From Aneurinibacillus tyrosinisolvens (GTDB lineage: Bacteria > Bacillota > Bacilli > Aneurinibacillales > Aneurinibacillaceae), in NCBI RefSeq assembly GCF_001015055.1, contig NZ_BBWZ01000013.1:52064-116063 (forward strand): 64,000 bases of DNA. Reading direction: 5' to 3'. Position 1 is the first letter of the stretch, and each line of letters opens with the position of its first letter. A program made the translations under genes and the position numbers. Under the pieces are notes generated by a model that was not told the origin of the DNA, did no database searches, and saw only the letters and a list, made by a program, of their open reading frames with translations. Of the stretch, positions 53,357 through 63,284 are shown piece by piece.

Positions 53357-56300
53357 ACCAGCCGGTACGACGTGGACAGATGACCAGTGGGAAGCGATTG
53401 CGGTACGCGGCACCAATGTCCTTGTGGCAGCCGCCGCAGGTTCCGGAAAAACCGCCGTGCTTGTTGAGCGGATTATCCGGCGCATTTCGGATGAAGCGAG
53501 TCCCGTTGATGTCGACCGCCTGCTTGTCGTTACGTTCACGAAAGCGGCGGCCGCCGAGATGCGCCAGCGTATCGGAGGGGCGCTGGAAAAAGCGCTGGCT
53601 TCTAATTCTTCCTCTATTCATTTACGCAGGCAGCTCACTCTATTAAATCGTGCATCGATTACAACGCTTCACTCCTTCTGTATGGAAGTGCTGCAGCGTT
53701 ATTACCATTTAATAGATTTGGACCCTTCGTTCCGCATTGCAGATGATACGGAAGCCCGGCTGCTGCGCCAGGATACGATCGACCAATTGTTTGAAGAAGA
53801 ATATGGCAGGGGGGAGGACAACGCTTCCTTTTACCGGCTGGTGGACAGCTACGCCGGTGACCGGAGCGATACCGCCCTGCAAAATTTGATCCAGCGATTA
53901 TATGATTTCTCACGCAGCCATCCGTGGCCGGATGCATGGCTTGACGATATGCTTGCCATGTATAGCGCGGCAGACCTTGCTGCTTTTTATGAACAGCCCT
54001 GGTTTCGTTCGCTCGAGAAGGACGTCCGGCTTGAACTAAACGGGGCAAAAGCGCTGCTGGAGAAAGCGGCCGAAATTGCCGGATTTGCCGGAGGCCCGCT
54101 GCCTTATCTGGAAACGCTCCACGAAGACCTTTCGCTTGTTATGAACCTGCAGGCAGCCGGGGAACAGTCCTGGGACATGCTGTATGAGGCGTTCCAAACC
54201 GTGCAGTTCGGTAAATTAAAAGCGTGCCGAGGCGATCAATTCGATAAAGCTCTCCAGGAAAAAGTAAAAGGGATGCGCGATCAGGTAAAGAAAAGAATCA
54301 CTGATTTGGCCGGCGAGCTTTTCACCATGCATCCGCAGCAGTACCTGGAAAACGTCTGGCAGGTCAGGCCTTTGCTGCAGAAGCTAGTCGGGCTGGTACG
54401 GTCCTTCGCCGAGTGCTACCAAATGGCCAAGGTGGAGAAGGGGCTCGTTGATTTCGCAGATTTAGAGCACTACTGCCTGCAGATCTTGCGGCACGAGGAA
54501 GCGGGGCCTGATTCGCTGCTTCCGTCGGCGGCTTCCCTCGACTACCGGGCCCAGTTCGCTGAAGTTCTCGTCGATGAATACCAGGATACGAATATGGTGC
54601 AGGAAACGATCGTGCGCCTGGTCGCAAGCGATAGCGAGAATAGCGGAAACCTTTTTATGGTTGGAGATGTAAAACAAAGCATCTACCGGTTCCGCCTGGC
54701 CGAACCGGGCCTGTTTCTCGAAAAATATTTACAATACACAAAGAACGGTTCAGGACCAGGCAAGCGCATCGACCTGGCGAAAAACTTCCGCAGCCGGCGT
54801 GAAGTCATCGATGGAACGAACTTCTTATTTAAACAAATCATGAGCGAGTCGGCCGGTGAAATTGAATACGACGCAGCCGCCGAGCTTGTTCTTGGAGCAA
54901 TCGATTATCCTGTGCCGGAAGGATCGGAACCTTCCGTTGACGTGCTGTTAATCAATAAATCCACGGATAAAAACGAAGCGGATCCTGAAGAGGAGCCGGA
55001 AGAAAGCCTGACGGATTACAGCGATGCAGAAGGCGAGCAGCCGATCGATGTATCCGAACTGGAAACCGTGCAGCTGGAAGCCCGCCTCATCGCCAATAAA
55101 ATCCAGGAACTGATTGGAACGACCGGCCAGCCTCCCTACCAGGTGTTCGATAAAGACAGCCAATCGATGCGGCCGGTGCGGTACCGGGATATTGTGATTT
55201 TGCTGCGGGCGACCAGCCAGTGGGCGCCGGTCATTGCGGAGGAGTTCAAGGCGTATGGCATCCCTGCCTATGCCGAAGTGAGCACAGGGTATTTTAGCGC
55301 AACCGAAATTCAGGTCATGACCTCGCTGCTTCATGTGATTGATAACCCGCTGCAGGATATTCCGCTCGCCTCCGTTCTCCGTTCTCCGATTGTGCAGTTA
55401 TCGGCTGAAGAAATGGCACAAATCCGCCTCACGCAGAAGGAAGGCAGCTTCTATGAGGCACTGGCTGCCTACATGGGTGCGGCTGAGAATGCCGGGACCG
55501 AACTTCAGGCGAAGCTGTCCGCCTTTGTTTCCAATCTGACGAACTGGCGGACAGAAGCAAGACAGGGAGCCTTATCTTCGCTTATCTGGCAGCTCTACCG
55601 GGAGACTGGTTATTATGATTTTACCGGCGGACTGCCCGGCGGCAAACAGCGCCAGGCGAACCTGCGCGCGCTGTACGATCGGGCCTGCCAGTATGAAGCA
55701 ACGTCGTTTCGCGGCCTGTTTCGCTTCCTTCGTTTCATTGAGCGCATGCAGGACCAGGGAGGCGATTTAGGAGCGGCCCGGTCGCTCGGGGAACAGGAAG
55801 ATGTCGTGCGCATCATGACGATCCATAAAAGCAAGGGGCTTGAATTCCCGGTCGTATTTGTCGCGGGGCTGGCCAAGCAGTACAACCTTATGGATTTAAA
55901 CGGCAGCTTTCTTCTGCACAAAGAGCTGGGGTTCGGGCCAAAATATGTCGATCCTGAGCTTCGTATCAGCTTCCCAACCCTTCCCTATGCGGCGATGAAA
56001 CGGCGGATGCGCCTTGAACAACTGGCGGAAGAGATGCGGGTGCTCTATGTGGCGGTGACAAGGGCAAGAGAAAAGCTCTTTCTTGTTGGCACGGTAAAAA
56101 ACCTGGAAAAATCAGTGGACAAGTGGGCACAAACGATAGCATGGCCCCACTGGTCGCTGCCTGACTATGAGCTGGTGCGGGGAAGAACGTACCTGGACTG
56201 GATTGGTCCCTGCCTTATCCGGCACCATCATGCGAAAGATTTGCTGGAAATCACAGGCACGGCGGAACGCTCCATCGAAGCTGTTGCCGATCATGCTTCA

Positions 56301-57170
56301 GCCTGGTCGGTTACATGTTATTCTGCAGAGGATTTTATCCTGACAGCAGCAGCGGAAAATAATGCAGTTTCCGATCTGGAAAATTTAATTGCCTTAGGCC
56401 ATGCGGTACCGGTTGCCGGCCCGCACCAGGAGGTTGTCGAGCAACGCCTTTCCTGGAAATACAATGCTCCGGCTTCAGAAAGCCATCTGTCCAAGCAATC
56501 CGTTTCAGAAATCAAGCGGCGCCAGCAAGCTGCCCTTAAACAATTGGAACAGGAAGATACAGGCTATCTTCCGCGCAGCTTTAACCGCGAAACGGCAGCA
56601 CGCCCGCGCTTTCTCTCCCGGCAGAAGGTAAATGCGGCAGAGCGAGGGACAGCCATGCATACGGTCCTGCAGCAGCTCCCTGTTTCCCGTGCGCTGAGCG
56701 CTGCGGAAATCGAGGAGCATATTGCACGGATGGTAGAACGCGAGCTGTTAACTGCGGCGGAGGCAGAAGCGGTTAGCCCGGAACAAATCGAACGATTCTT
56801 CCATTCCCTTCCGGGGCAAAAGATGCTGTCGTCCACACAGGTGCGCCGGGAAGTCCCCTTCAATCTTGCAATACCCGCACCGGATGCTTATCCTGGATGG
56901 CCCGCACAAGAGAAAGGCGAAATCGTTCTCGTACAGGGGGTTATTGACTGTTTGTTTGAAGACAATGGGGAGTGGATTCTGCTCGATTATAAAACAGACG
57001 CCACCGCGAATCTGCCCGATGCTGTCCTTGCAGAACGATACCGGGTTCAGCTGGATTGGTATGCGCGTGCGGTTGAAGACATCTCGAAGAAGCGGGTTAA
57101 AGAGAAAATCCTTTATTTTTTTGATGGCGAACGCGTCATTCATTTGAACGCTAAAAAGGGGGAGATGTAA
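53340..57170 (+). CDS. addA: ATP-dependent helicase/nuclease subunit A
   Basis: A 1276-residue UvrD-like helicase with a C-terminal RecB-type nuclease. Helicase motifs: VLVAAAAGSGKTAVLVERII (about residues 29-48), VVTFTKAAAAEMRQRI, VDEYQDTNMVQE (about 411-422), FMVGDVKQSIYRFRLAEPGLF, VRIMTIHKSKGLEFPVVFVAGL (about 823-844) and LYVAVTRAREKLFLVG. Nuclease motif: VQGVIDCLFEDNGEWILLDYKTDA (about 1197-1220). The end fits the family (KILYFFDGERVIHL). It starts inside addB, with AAGGAGG in the addB coding sequence, and its stop shares bases with sbcD's start. Confidence 0.96.
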   Translation: MKTIDKPAGTTWTDDQWEAIAVRGTNVLVAAAAGSGKTAVLVERIIRRISDEASPVDVDRLLVVTFTKAAAAEMRQRIGGALEKALASNSSSIHLRRQLTLLNRASITTLHSFCMEVLQRYYHLIDLDPSFRIADDTEARLLRQDTIDQLFEEEYGRGEDNASFYRLVDSYAGDRSDTALQNLIQRLYDFSRSHPWPDAWLDDMLAMYSAADLAAFYEQPWFRSLEKDVRLELNGAKALLEKAAEIAGFAGGPLPYLETLHEDLSLVMNLQAAGEQSWDMLYEAFQTVQFGKLKACRGDQFDKALQEKVKGMRDQVKKRITDLAGELFTMHPQQYLENVWQVRPLLQKLVGLVRSFAECYQMAKVEKGLVDFADLEHYCLQILRHEEAGPDSLLPSAASLDYRAQFAEVLVDEYQDTNMVQETIVRLVASDSENSGNLFMVGDVKQSIYRFRLAEPGLFLEKYLQYTKNGSGPGKRIDLAKNFRSRREVIDGTNFLFKQIMSESAGEIEYDAAAELVLGAIDYPVPEGSEPSVDVLLINKSTDKNEADPEEEPEESLTDYSDAEGEQPIDVSELETVQLEARLIANKIQELIGTTGQPPYQVFDKDSQSMRPVRYRDIVILLRATSQWAPVIAEEFKAYGIPAYAEVSTGYFSATEIQVMTSLLHVIDNPLQDIPLASVLRSPIVQLSAEEMAQIRLTQKEGSFYEALAAYMGAAENAGTELQAKLSAFVSNLTNWRTEARQGALSSLIWQLYRETGYYDFTGGLPGGKQRQANLRALYDRACQYEATSFRGLFRFLRFIERMQDQGGDLGAARSLGEQEDVVRIMTIHKSKGLEFPVVFVAGLAKQYNLMDLNGSFLLHKELGFGPKYVDPELRISFPTLPYAAMKRRMRLEQLAEEMRVLYVAVTRAREKLFLVGTVKNLEKSVDKWAQTIAWPHWSLPDYELVRGRTYLDWIGPCLIRHHHAKDLLEITGTAERSIEAVADHASAWSVTCYSAEDFILTAAAENNAVSDLENLIALGHAVPVAGPHQEVVEQRLSWKYNAPASESHLSKQSVSEIKRRQQAALKQLEQEDTGYLPRSFNRETAARPRFLSRQKVNAAERGTAMHTVLQQLPVSRALSAAEIEEHIARMVERELLTAAEAEAVSPEQIERFFHSLPGQKMLSSTQVRREVPFNLAIPAPDAYPGWPAQEKGEIVLVQGVIDCLFEDNGEWILLDYKTDATANLPDAVLAERYRVQLDWYARAVEDISKKRVKEKILYFFDGERVIHLNAKKGEM

Positions 57171-58345
57171 TGCGCATTATTCACACAGCGGACTGGCACC
57201 TCGGCAAAACGCTGGAAGGCCGGAGCCGCTTGCCTGAACAGGCTGCCTTTATTGATGAATTGTGTGAGATTGTGGAGAGAGAACAAATCGACCTCATTTT
57301 AATGGCTGGGGATGTCTTTGATACCGTTAACCCTCCGTCAGCGGCGGAGCAGTTGTTTTATGAAAGCATGGCTCGTTTATCTGACAATGGGAAGCGAAGG
57401 ATTATCGCCATTGCCGGAAACCACGACAACCCGGAGCGGCTGGCGGCATCGCGTCCGCTGGCGGAAACGAGAGGAATCGAGCTTCTCGGTTTGCCGGTCC
57501 CGCAAATTTTGACCGTGGATGTTCCATCGAGCGGGGAGCAGGCGCGTATCTTTGCCCTCCCGTATCCTTCAGAATCAAGGCTCCAGGTTTTGCTTACAGA
57601 CAGCAATGAGGAAGAACTCCTTCAACTGGCTTATGATCAAAGGCTGGCACAGCTCTTCGCGTTGCAAAGCCGCCATTTTTCGAAGGACACGATCAACCTG
57701 GCAATGAGCCACTTGTATGTCATGGGAAGCCATGAATCAGAGTCGGAGCGCCCGATTCAGGTAGGCGGGGCATACACCGTCTCCGCGACAACGCTTCCTG
57801 CGGCCGCGCAGTATGTCGCACTCGGCCACCTGCACCGGCCGCAAAACGTAAGCAAGGCACCGACACTGGCGCGCTATTCAGGTTCCCCGCTTGCCTACAG
57901 CTTTTCTGAAGCGGGCCAGGCCAAATCTGTAACACTGCTTGATATTAAGCCGGGCCAGGAAGCGCATATGGAGGAAATCTTTCTTTCCAGCGGCAAACCT
58001 CTGGTAGAATGGAAAGCAAAGGAAGGAATCGAACAGGTGCACCGCTGGCTGGATGAGCAGCGGGATCTAAACGCATGGATCGACCTTGAAATCCATGTGA
58101 CCGAAACGATAGCGATGGAGCACATTCACCACCTCCGCAAGAGCCATAGCGGAATTCTTGGCATCCGTCCCATCTATGCAGCCGCGGCAGAAGTGGAAGC
58201 GATCCGGGTCGATCGTTCCCGCATGCCGATTGATGAATTGTTCCAGCGCTTTTATGTAAGGCAAACCGGAGGCGCCCAGCCGGACGAGGAAACGATAAAG
58301 CTATTCATGGAATTGATCGGAGAAGAAGATGAATCTCTTGTTTAG
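57170..58345 (+). CDS. sbcD: Nuclease SbcCD subunit D
   Basis: A 391-residue Mn-dependent phosphoesterase, the Mre11 homologue. It starts MRIIHTADWHLGKTLEGRSR, with later metal motifs ILMAGDVFDT (about residues 43-52), AIAGNHDNPERLA (about 80-92), LAMSHLYVMGSHESESE and VALGHLHRPQ (about 222-231). With SbcC it cuts hairpins and protein-blocked ends. TAATG couples it to addA. AAAGGGGGAG lies just upstream. Confidence 0.95.
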   Translation: MRIIHTADWHLGKTLEGRSRLPEQAAFIDELCEIVEREQIDLILMAGDVFDTVNPPSAAEQLFYESMARLSDNGKRRIIAIAGNHDNPERLAASRPLAETRGIELLGLPVPQILTVDVPSSGEQARIFALPYPSESRLQVLLTDSNEEELLQLAYDQRLAQLFALQSRHFSKDTINLAMSHLYVMGSHESESERPIQVGGAYTVSATTLPAAAQYVALGHLHRPQNVSKAPTLARYSGSPLAYSFSEAGQAKSVTLLDIKPGQEAHMEEIFLSSGKPLVEWKAKEGIEQVHRWLDEQRDLNAWIDLEIHVTETIAMEHIHHLRKSHSGILGIRPIYAAAAEVEAIRVDRSRMPIDELFQRFYVRQTGGAQPDEETIKLFMELIGEEDESLV

Positions 58346-58393
58346 GGAGGGATCGGTACAGGAACTTCCCAGGAAAGGAGACGGGAGTTAGTT

Positions 58394-61300
58394 ATGCGTC
58401 CTATCCAATTAAAGGTAGCAGGCCTCCACAGCTTTCGCGAACAGCAGGAAGTGGATTTTGAAAACTTATGCAGCGGCGGCGTATTCGGGATTTTCGGGCC
58501 GACAGGCAGCGGAAAATCTTCCCTCTTAGACGCGATGACCCTTGCGTTATACGGAAAAGTCGAGCGGGCAAACAACAATACGCAGGGGATTATGAATCAG
58601 TTCGAGGACCAGCTGTCAGTTTCCTTCACATTCGAATTAGGCAATGCGGATGGCTTGAAGCGGTATCGTGTGGAACGAAGGTACAAGCGGACAGATGAAG
58701 TACGGCTAAAGACAGTGACCTGCCGCTTTATTGAAATAAGTGGCGAGGAACACAAGGTGATGGCGGATAAAGAGCGGGATGTTACACAGTGCGTGCAAAA
58801 CGTCCTGGGCCTTACTGTGGATGACTTTACCCGGGCTGTTGTTCTGCCGCAGGGGAAGTTCGCCGAGTTCCTATCGCTCAAAGGGAGCGAACGGCGCCAG
58901 ATGCTGCAGCGCCTGTTTCATCTGGAGAAATACGGCGATGTATTGAATATAAAGCTGAAGAAAAGATATGCGGAAACGAAAGGCAGTGTCGATCAAATTC
59001 TGGCGGAGCAGCAGGGGTTAGGTGAGGCATCGGCAGAAAATGTGAAACTGGCTAAAAAACGAAGTGAACAGGCGGAGGCCACACTTAAAATAAAGCAAAA
59101 ACAGCTGCAGGAAGCTGAAGGGGCAGCGGAAAGAGACCGGCGAATTTGGGAGTTGCAAGAAGAGAAAAAAAAACGTCGAGCAAGCCATTGCCAGGCACCG
59201 CGAACGGCAGGAGGAAATTCTGGCGATGGAGAAGCGTTTGCAGGAAGCGGAACTCGCAGAGAAGCTGCGTCCATACGCTGAAGAATTAGACCGTTCCAAT
59301 GCAGCGCTTGCCCACTGGAAGCAGGAAGTAGCGAAAACAGAAGCTGTGTTGGCCCAGGCCCGGAACAGTTACGAGCGGTCTTTCGAAGAGTGGAATGCGG
59401 CACGCGCAGAACTTACCGCCGAAGAGCCCCGGCTCACGGTTCGCATGGAGCAGCTAACCCGTGCCCGGCAATTGCAAAGCGAAATCACCTCTCTTCGCCA
59501 TGAAATCGAAGAGCAAAAAAAGGTCGTACTGCAATGCATCACGGTTTATGAGGAAAAGCAAAACAAATGGCAGGAAGCCCTTCAGTGGAAAGAAAAAGCG
59601 CTAAAGAAGCAGGCGGAGCTGCAGGAAGCTTTGCAGCAGAAAACAGTAAAATCAGCGGAACGGCAGCACGTTACAAGCGCCCGGCAGGCGGCGCAGGCAC
59701 TGCAAAGCCAGCGCCACCTCTTTGAAGCTGCAGAGCAGGAGATCAGAGGCAAGACGAAGGCAGCGGCCGAACTGGAGCAAAGAATGAAAAAGGCTGCAGG
59801 AGAAATCGGGACGCTGCAGGAGCATATAGGCCGCTCCATTCATGATACAGCAACGCTTCATCATGAGGTTTGTGAAAGTGGCACCAGGATTGAACATGTC
59901 CTCGTCCTCGTTCCAGAACTGCTTGAGGAGCAAAAACAGGAGCTGGCACGGTATACGAGAAATCAATTGGCAGCACAGCTTGTCCAACAGCTTCAGACGG
60001 GCGAGCCTTGTCCCGTATGCGGTTCTAGCGAGCACCCACATCCTGCAGAAATTACGGTACATAGCGATAGTGCCAGCGACGTGGAGGACTGCATTGCCCG
60101 GCTTGATGCGCTCTTTCAAAAAGCAGCCGGTCACAAACAGGATGGAAGCGGGCTTACATATCGCCTCGAACAGCTATCCCAATCTTTTGGCGAAATTATT
60201 GAGGATAGTTCGAATGCCGCCGCAGCCGATGCGGCGTTAGATTTAGCTCCTTCCGCTCTTGGGAATACGGACGGAAGGGCTGGCTGGAATCCTGAGTTCA
60301 CAGTCGTTGAAAAAATCGAATACCTGACAAGTGAGTTGTCTTTCATTTCCGAGCGAATTCGCTATTTCCAGGAAGAGATGGCACGGCAGGAAGCAGCATG
60401 CAGAAACTCCGCCAGGGAATATACCCGGCTTCGCCAGCAGCACGCGGAAATGCAAATCTCCTATGATCTCGAGGTAAAAGCGCTGCAGGAGAGAAAAGCA
60501 AAGCAGCAGGCGTTGACGGAAGAGATGGCAGCTATGGAGCAGAACTGGGTTGAACGGTTTTCTCCGCTTACTCTGGACGGGATCGAACAGGCCGCGGCGC
60601 ATATCGATGCACGGGATCAAGAGGTGGAAGGACTGCAAGAGCGGTTGAATAAGAGCGTTCCCTATATTGAACAAAAGGAACAGGAAATCGTACAGCTGCA
60701 GCAGGAATTAGGCCAGCTTGAGAAAGATAGAGTCCGATTGGACACGGAACTGGCAGGCAAAGCAGGAAACCTGGCAGAAAAGCAAACGCGCCTGACAGAG
60801 ATCGCCGGTGCAGCTGACGTCCATCAGCTACTGGCAGAAACAGAAGAGCGGCTGCGTACGATTCGAACCAGGGCCAAGGAAAAAGAAGAAAAGACCGCCG
60901 CCATGCAAAAAGAACGGCAGACAGCAGAGAGGGACGAAAGCGCGGCCCGGCAATCTTTCCTTCTCGCGGAAAAGCGGCAGGCGGAGGCATCTATATCATG
61001 GGATACAGCCTGCTCGGAAACTCCTTTCCAATCCCGTGAGCATGTAACCGCTGCTCTGGCGGACGTTTCTCTTCAGGAGAAGTGGAAGGCTTCCATTATA
61101 TCCTATCGGGATGAGGAGAAGAAGCTGCTGCACCAGCTTTCCCTTCTCGTGATGAATCTGGATGGCGCGGTGCTGACGGAGGAACAATGGCTGCATATAA
61201 GGGGGCAACTGCAGCAGGCCAGAGAAGAGGCGGAGCTGGCAACGAATGAAAAAATAAGGGCGGAACGGGATTACGAAGATATCGAGAGGCGGCATGCACG

Positions 61301-61853
61301 CTGGACTGAACTGGAGCAGCAAAACAGTGAGCTGCAGCAGGTGCTGAACCGGCTGCAAACCCTCCAGGGCGTTTTCCGCGGCAACGGCTTTGTTGAATTC
61401 ATTGCGGAAGAGCAATTAATGCAGGTCAGCTATGAAGCATCGATGCGGCTTGGCAAGCTCACGCGGCAGCGCTATGCGATTGAAGTGGATTCAACCGGGG
61501 GATTTGTCATCCGGGACGATGCGAATGGAGGAACAAAGCGGCCTGTAACTACATTGTCCGGCGGTGAGACCTTCCTGACTTCGCTTGCGCTTGCGCTTGC
61601 GTTATCGACACAAATCCAGCTGCGCGGCGAGTTCCCGCTGGAGTTCTTCTTCCTTGATGAAGGGTTTGGCACGCTTGATCAGGAACTGCTGGATACCGTT
61701 GTGACGGCGCTTGAGAAATTGCACACCGATCGGCTGTCTGTCGGAATTATCAGCCACGTTCCCGAACTGCGGGCCCGGCTGCCGCGGCGCTTGCTTGTCA
61801 CACCGGCTGAACATTCCGGCCGGGGAAGCAGTGTCAGTCATGAGGTTTTATAG
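58394..61853 (+). CDS. sbcC: Nuclease SbcCD subunit C (Rad50-like), split by a frame change at A9
   Basis: The first frame (58394-59281) carries the N-terminal ATPase half: VFGIFGPTGSGKSSLLDAMTLALYG (Walker A, about residues 30-54), VVLPQGKFAEFLSLKG and the start of the coiled coil. The +1 frame then continues through EQAIARHRERQEE, MEKRLQEAELAEKL and a long coiled coil. It has a zinc hook C-P-V-C (GEPCPVCGSSEHPHP, about 60000-60045), then LSGGETFLTSLALALALS and FFLDEGFGTLDQE to 61853. The change is at nine As (59165-59173); eight would restore the frame. The joined length of about 1150 residues is normal. Possible causes are transcriptional slippage at A9, mutation, or a read error. Start has AAAGGAG. 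Confidence 0.88.
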
Positions 61854-61863
61854 ATGAACAGTG

Positions 61864-61897
61864 AAAAAACAGGGATGATACGCCCCTGTTTTTTTTA
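61864..61897 (+). terminator. Intrinsic terminator after sbcC
   Basis: AAAAAACAGGG (61864-61874) pairs with CCCTGTTTTTT (61883 onward); eight Ts. Confidence 0.92.
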
Positions 61898-61993
61898 TCT
61901 TACTTTCCCCTTAACATTTGTCGTTTTTCAGAATAGGATTGGATTTCTATAGTTGGACCTAAAGGGGTAGTCTCTTTTGGTGTGCACCTGTAT

Positions 61994-62039
61994 ATGATTT
62001 ATGCCTCCTATTCTGAACGTATGTAGGGGGCATTTTTTT
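61994..62039 (+). promoter_or_regulatory. Leader with short ORF and attenuator-like terminator before the ABC-F remnant
   Basis: A 10-codon ORF (61994-62026; MIYASYSERM) overlaps the hairpin ATGCCTCC (62001-62008) / GGGGGCAT (62026-62033), which is followed by seven Ts. The arrangement fits ribosome-dependent attenuation used by antibiotic-resistance ABC-F genes. The short ORF has no good ribosome site, which weakens the case. Confidence 0.5.
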
Positions 62040-62071
62040 GTCTCCTAAACTTGATAAGAGGAGATGTTACT

Positions 62072-63236
62072 ATGCTTTTATTAGAAGCTCATCATGTAAA
62101 GCACTATGTACAGGAGCGTTTATTACTAGATGTGGATCAATTGCAAATTCATCAAAGTGATCGAATTGGATTAGTGGGCCGAAATGGAAGTGGGAAAACG
62201 ACGTTACTTCAAATTCTAGCTGAAAAGATTTCTCCAGAAGAAGGGACCGTTATTCAACGTACTCAATGTGAACTTTTACCCATTATTGTTTCGCATGATC
62301 GCGCATTTTTGGATGCTCTTTGTACAACCATATGGGAAATCAATGAAGGAAAGATAAGAGGATATACAGGCAACTACAGTCATTATGTAGAACAAAAAGA
62401 AGTCGAGAGCCATCAAGAACAATTAGCTTATGAAAAATATGAGAAAAAAGAAAAAGCAGTTAGAAGAAGCATTAAAATTAAAAGAGAAAAAAGCGGAAAG
62501 AGCAACAAAAGCTCCAAAAAAAGGTAAGTAAATCAGAAGCAAAAATTACAGGAGCGAAGCCATACTTTGCAAAAAAACAAAAAGAAGTTACAAAAAAACA
62601 GCGACAGCCATTGAAACGAGATTAGAAAAACTTGAAAAGGTAGAAAAAGTGAAAGAACTCCCACCACTTAAGATGAACTTGCCGAATGCAGAAACGTTTA
62701 AAAACTGGATTATCCTTCGTGTAGAGGATGTAACAGGTATGATTGGCGAACGTGTACTTTGGAGCAAAACAAGTTTTCATGTTCGAGGTGGTGACAAATT
62801 AGCGATTATCGGTCCAAATGGAAGTGGGAAAACGACGCTTGTAAAAAAGATCATCAACCAAGAGCCTGGTATCAATACGTTGATTTTAGATGAACCGACG
62901 AATTTTCTTGATACGAAAGCTGTTGAAGCATTAGAGTCTCTTCTAAAAGAGTATGAAGGGAGCGTGATCTTCGTCTCCCATGATCGCCGATTCATTGAAA
63001 ACATCGCTACACGAATTTTGGAAATTCGTAATCAAGAGATTGAATTGTTTGAAGGAACCTATCAGCAATATAATCAACCACAAAAAGCTCGAGACACCGA
63101 AAAAGATAAACGTCTCTTACTCGAAACAAAAATATCAGAAGTACTAAGTCGCTTGAGTACCGAACCATCTGAAGAATTAGAAATCGAATTTCAAAAACTT
63201 TTAAAAGAAAAAAGGGAATTGGACACGATTGAATAA
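62072..63236 (+). pseudogene. Antibiotic-type ABC-F ribosomal protection gene, decayed
   Basis: ATG at 62072 (GAGGAG upstream) opens domain 1: MLLLEAHHVKHYVQERLLL, GLVGRNGSGKTTLLQIL. After TQCELLP it jumps to IVSHDRAFLDAL, losing Q-loop, signature and Walker B (junction about 62280). The linker is broken by at least three frame changes in A-rich runs (62430-62640). Domain 2: LAIIGPNGSGKTTLVKKIINQEPG then NTLILDEPTNFLDTKAVEALES, again missing the Q-loop-to-signature stretch (junction about 62870). VFVSHDRRFIENI-type ending follows. The pieces resemble Bacillus Msr/Vga/VmlR-like proteins that rescue antibiotic-stalled ribosomes. It cannot work as an ATPase. Confidence 0.85.
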
Positions 63237-63284
63237 TTTTGAAGAGTTCCTTTTGTAATACCAACACTTTCACGAAGGAGGCTG

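Noticed and set aside
59842..60240. 132-codon plus-strand ORF within sbcC
   Set aside because: It is an alternative frame of the conserved coiled-coil and zinc-hook region.
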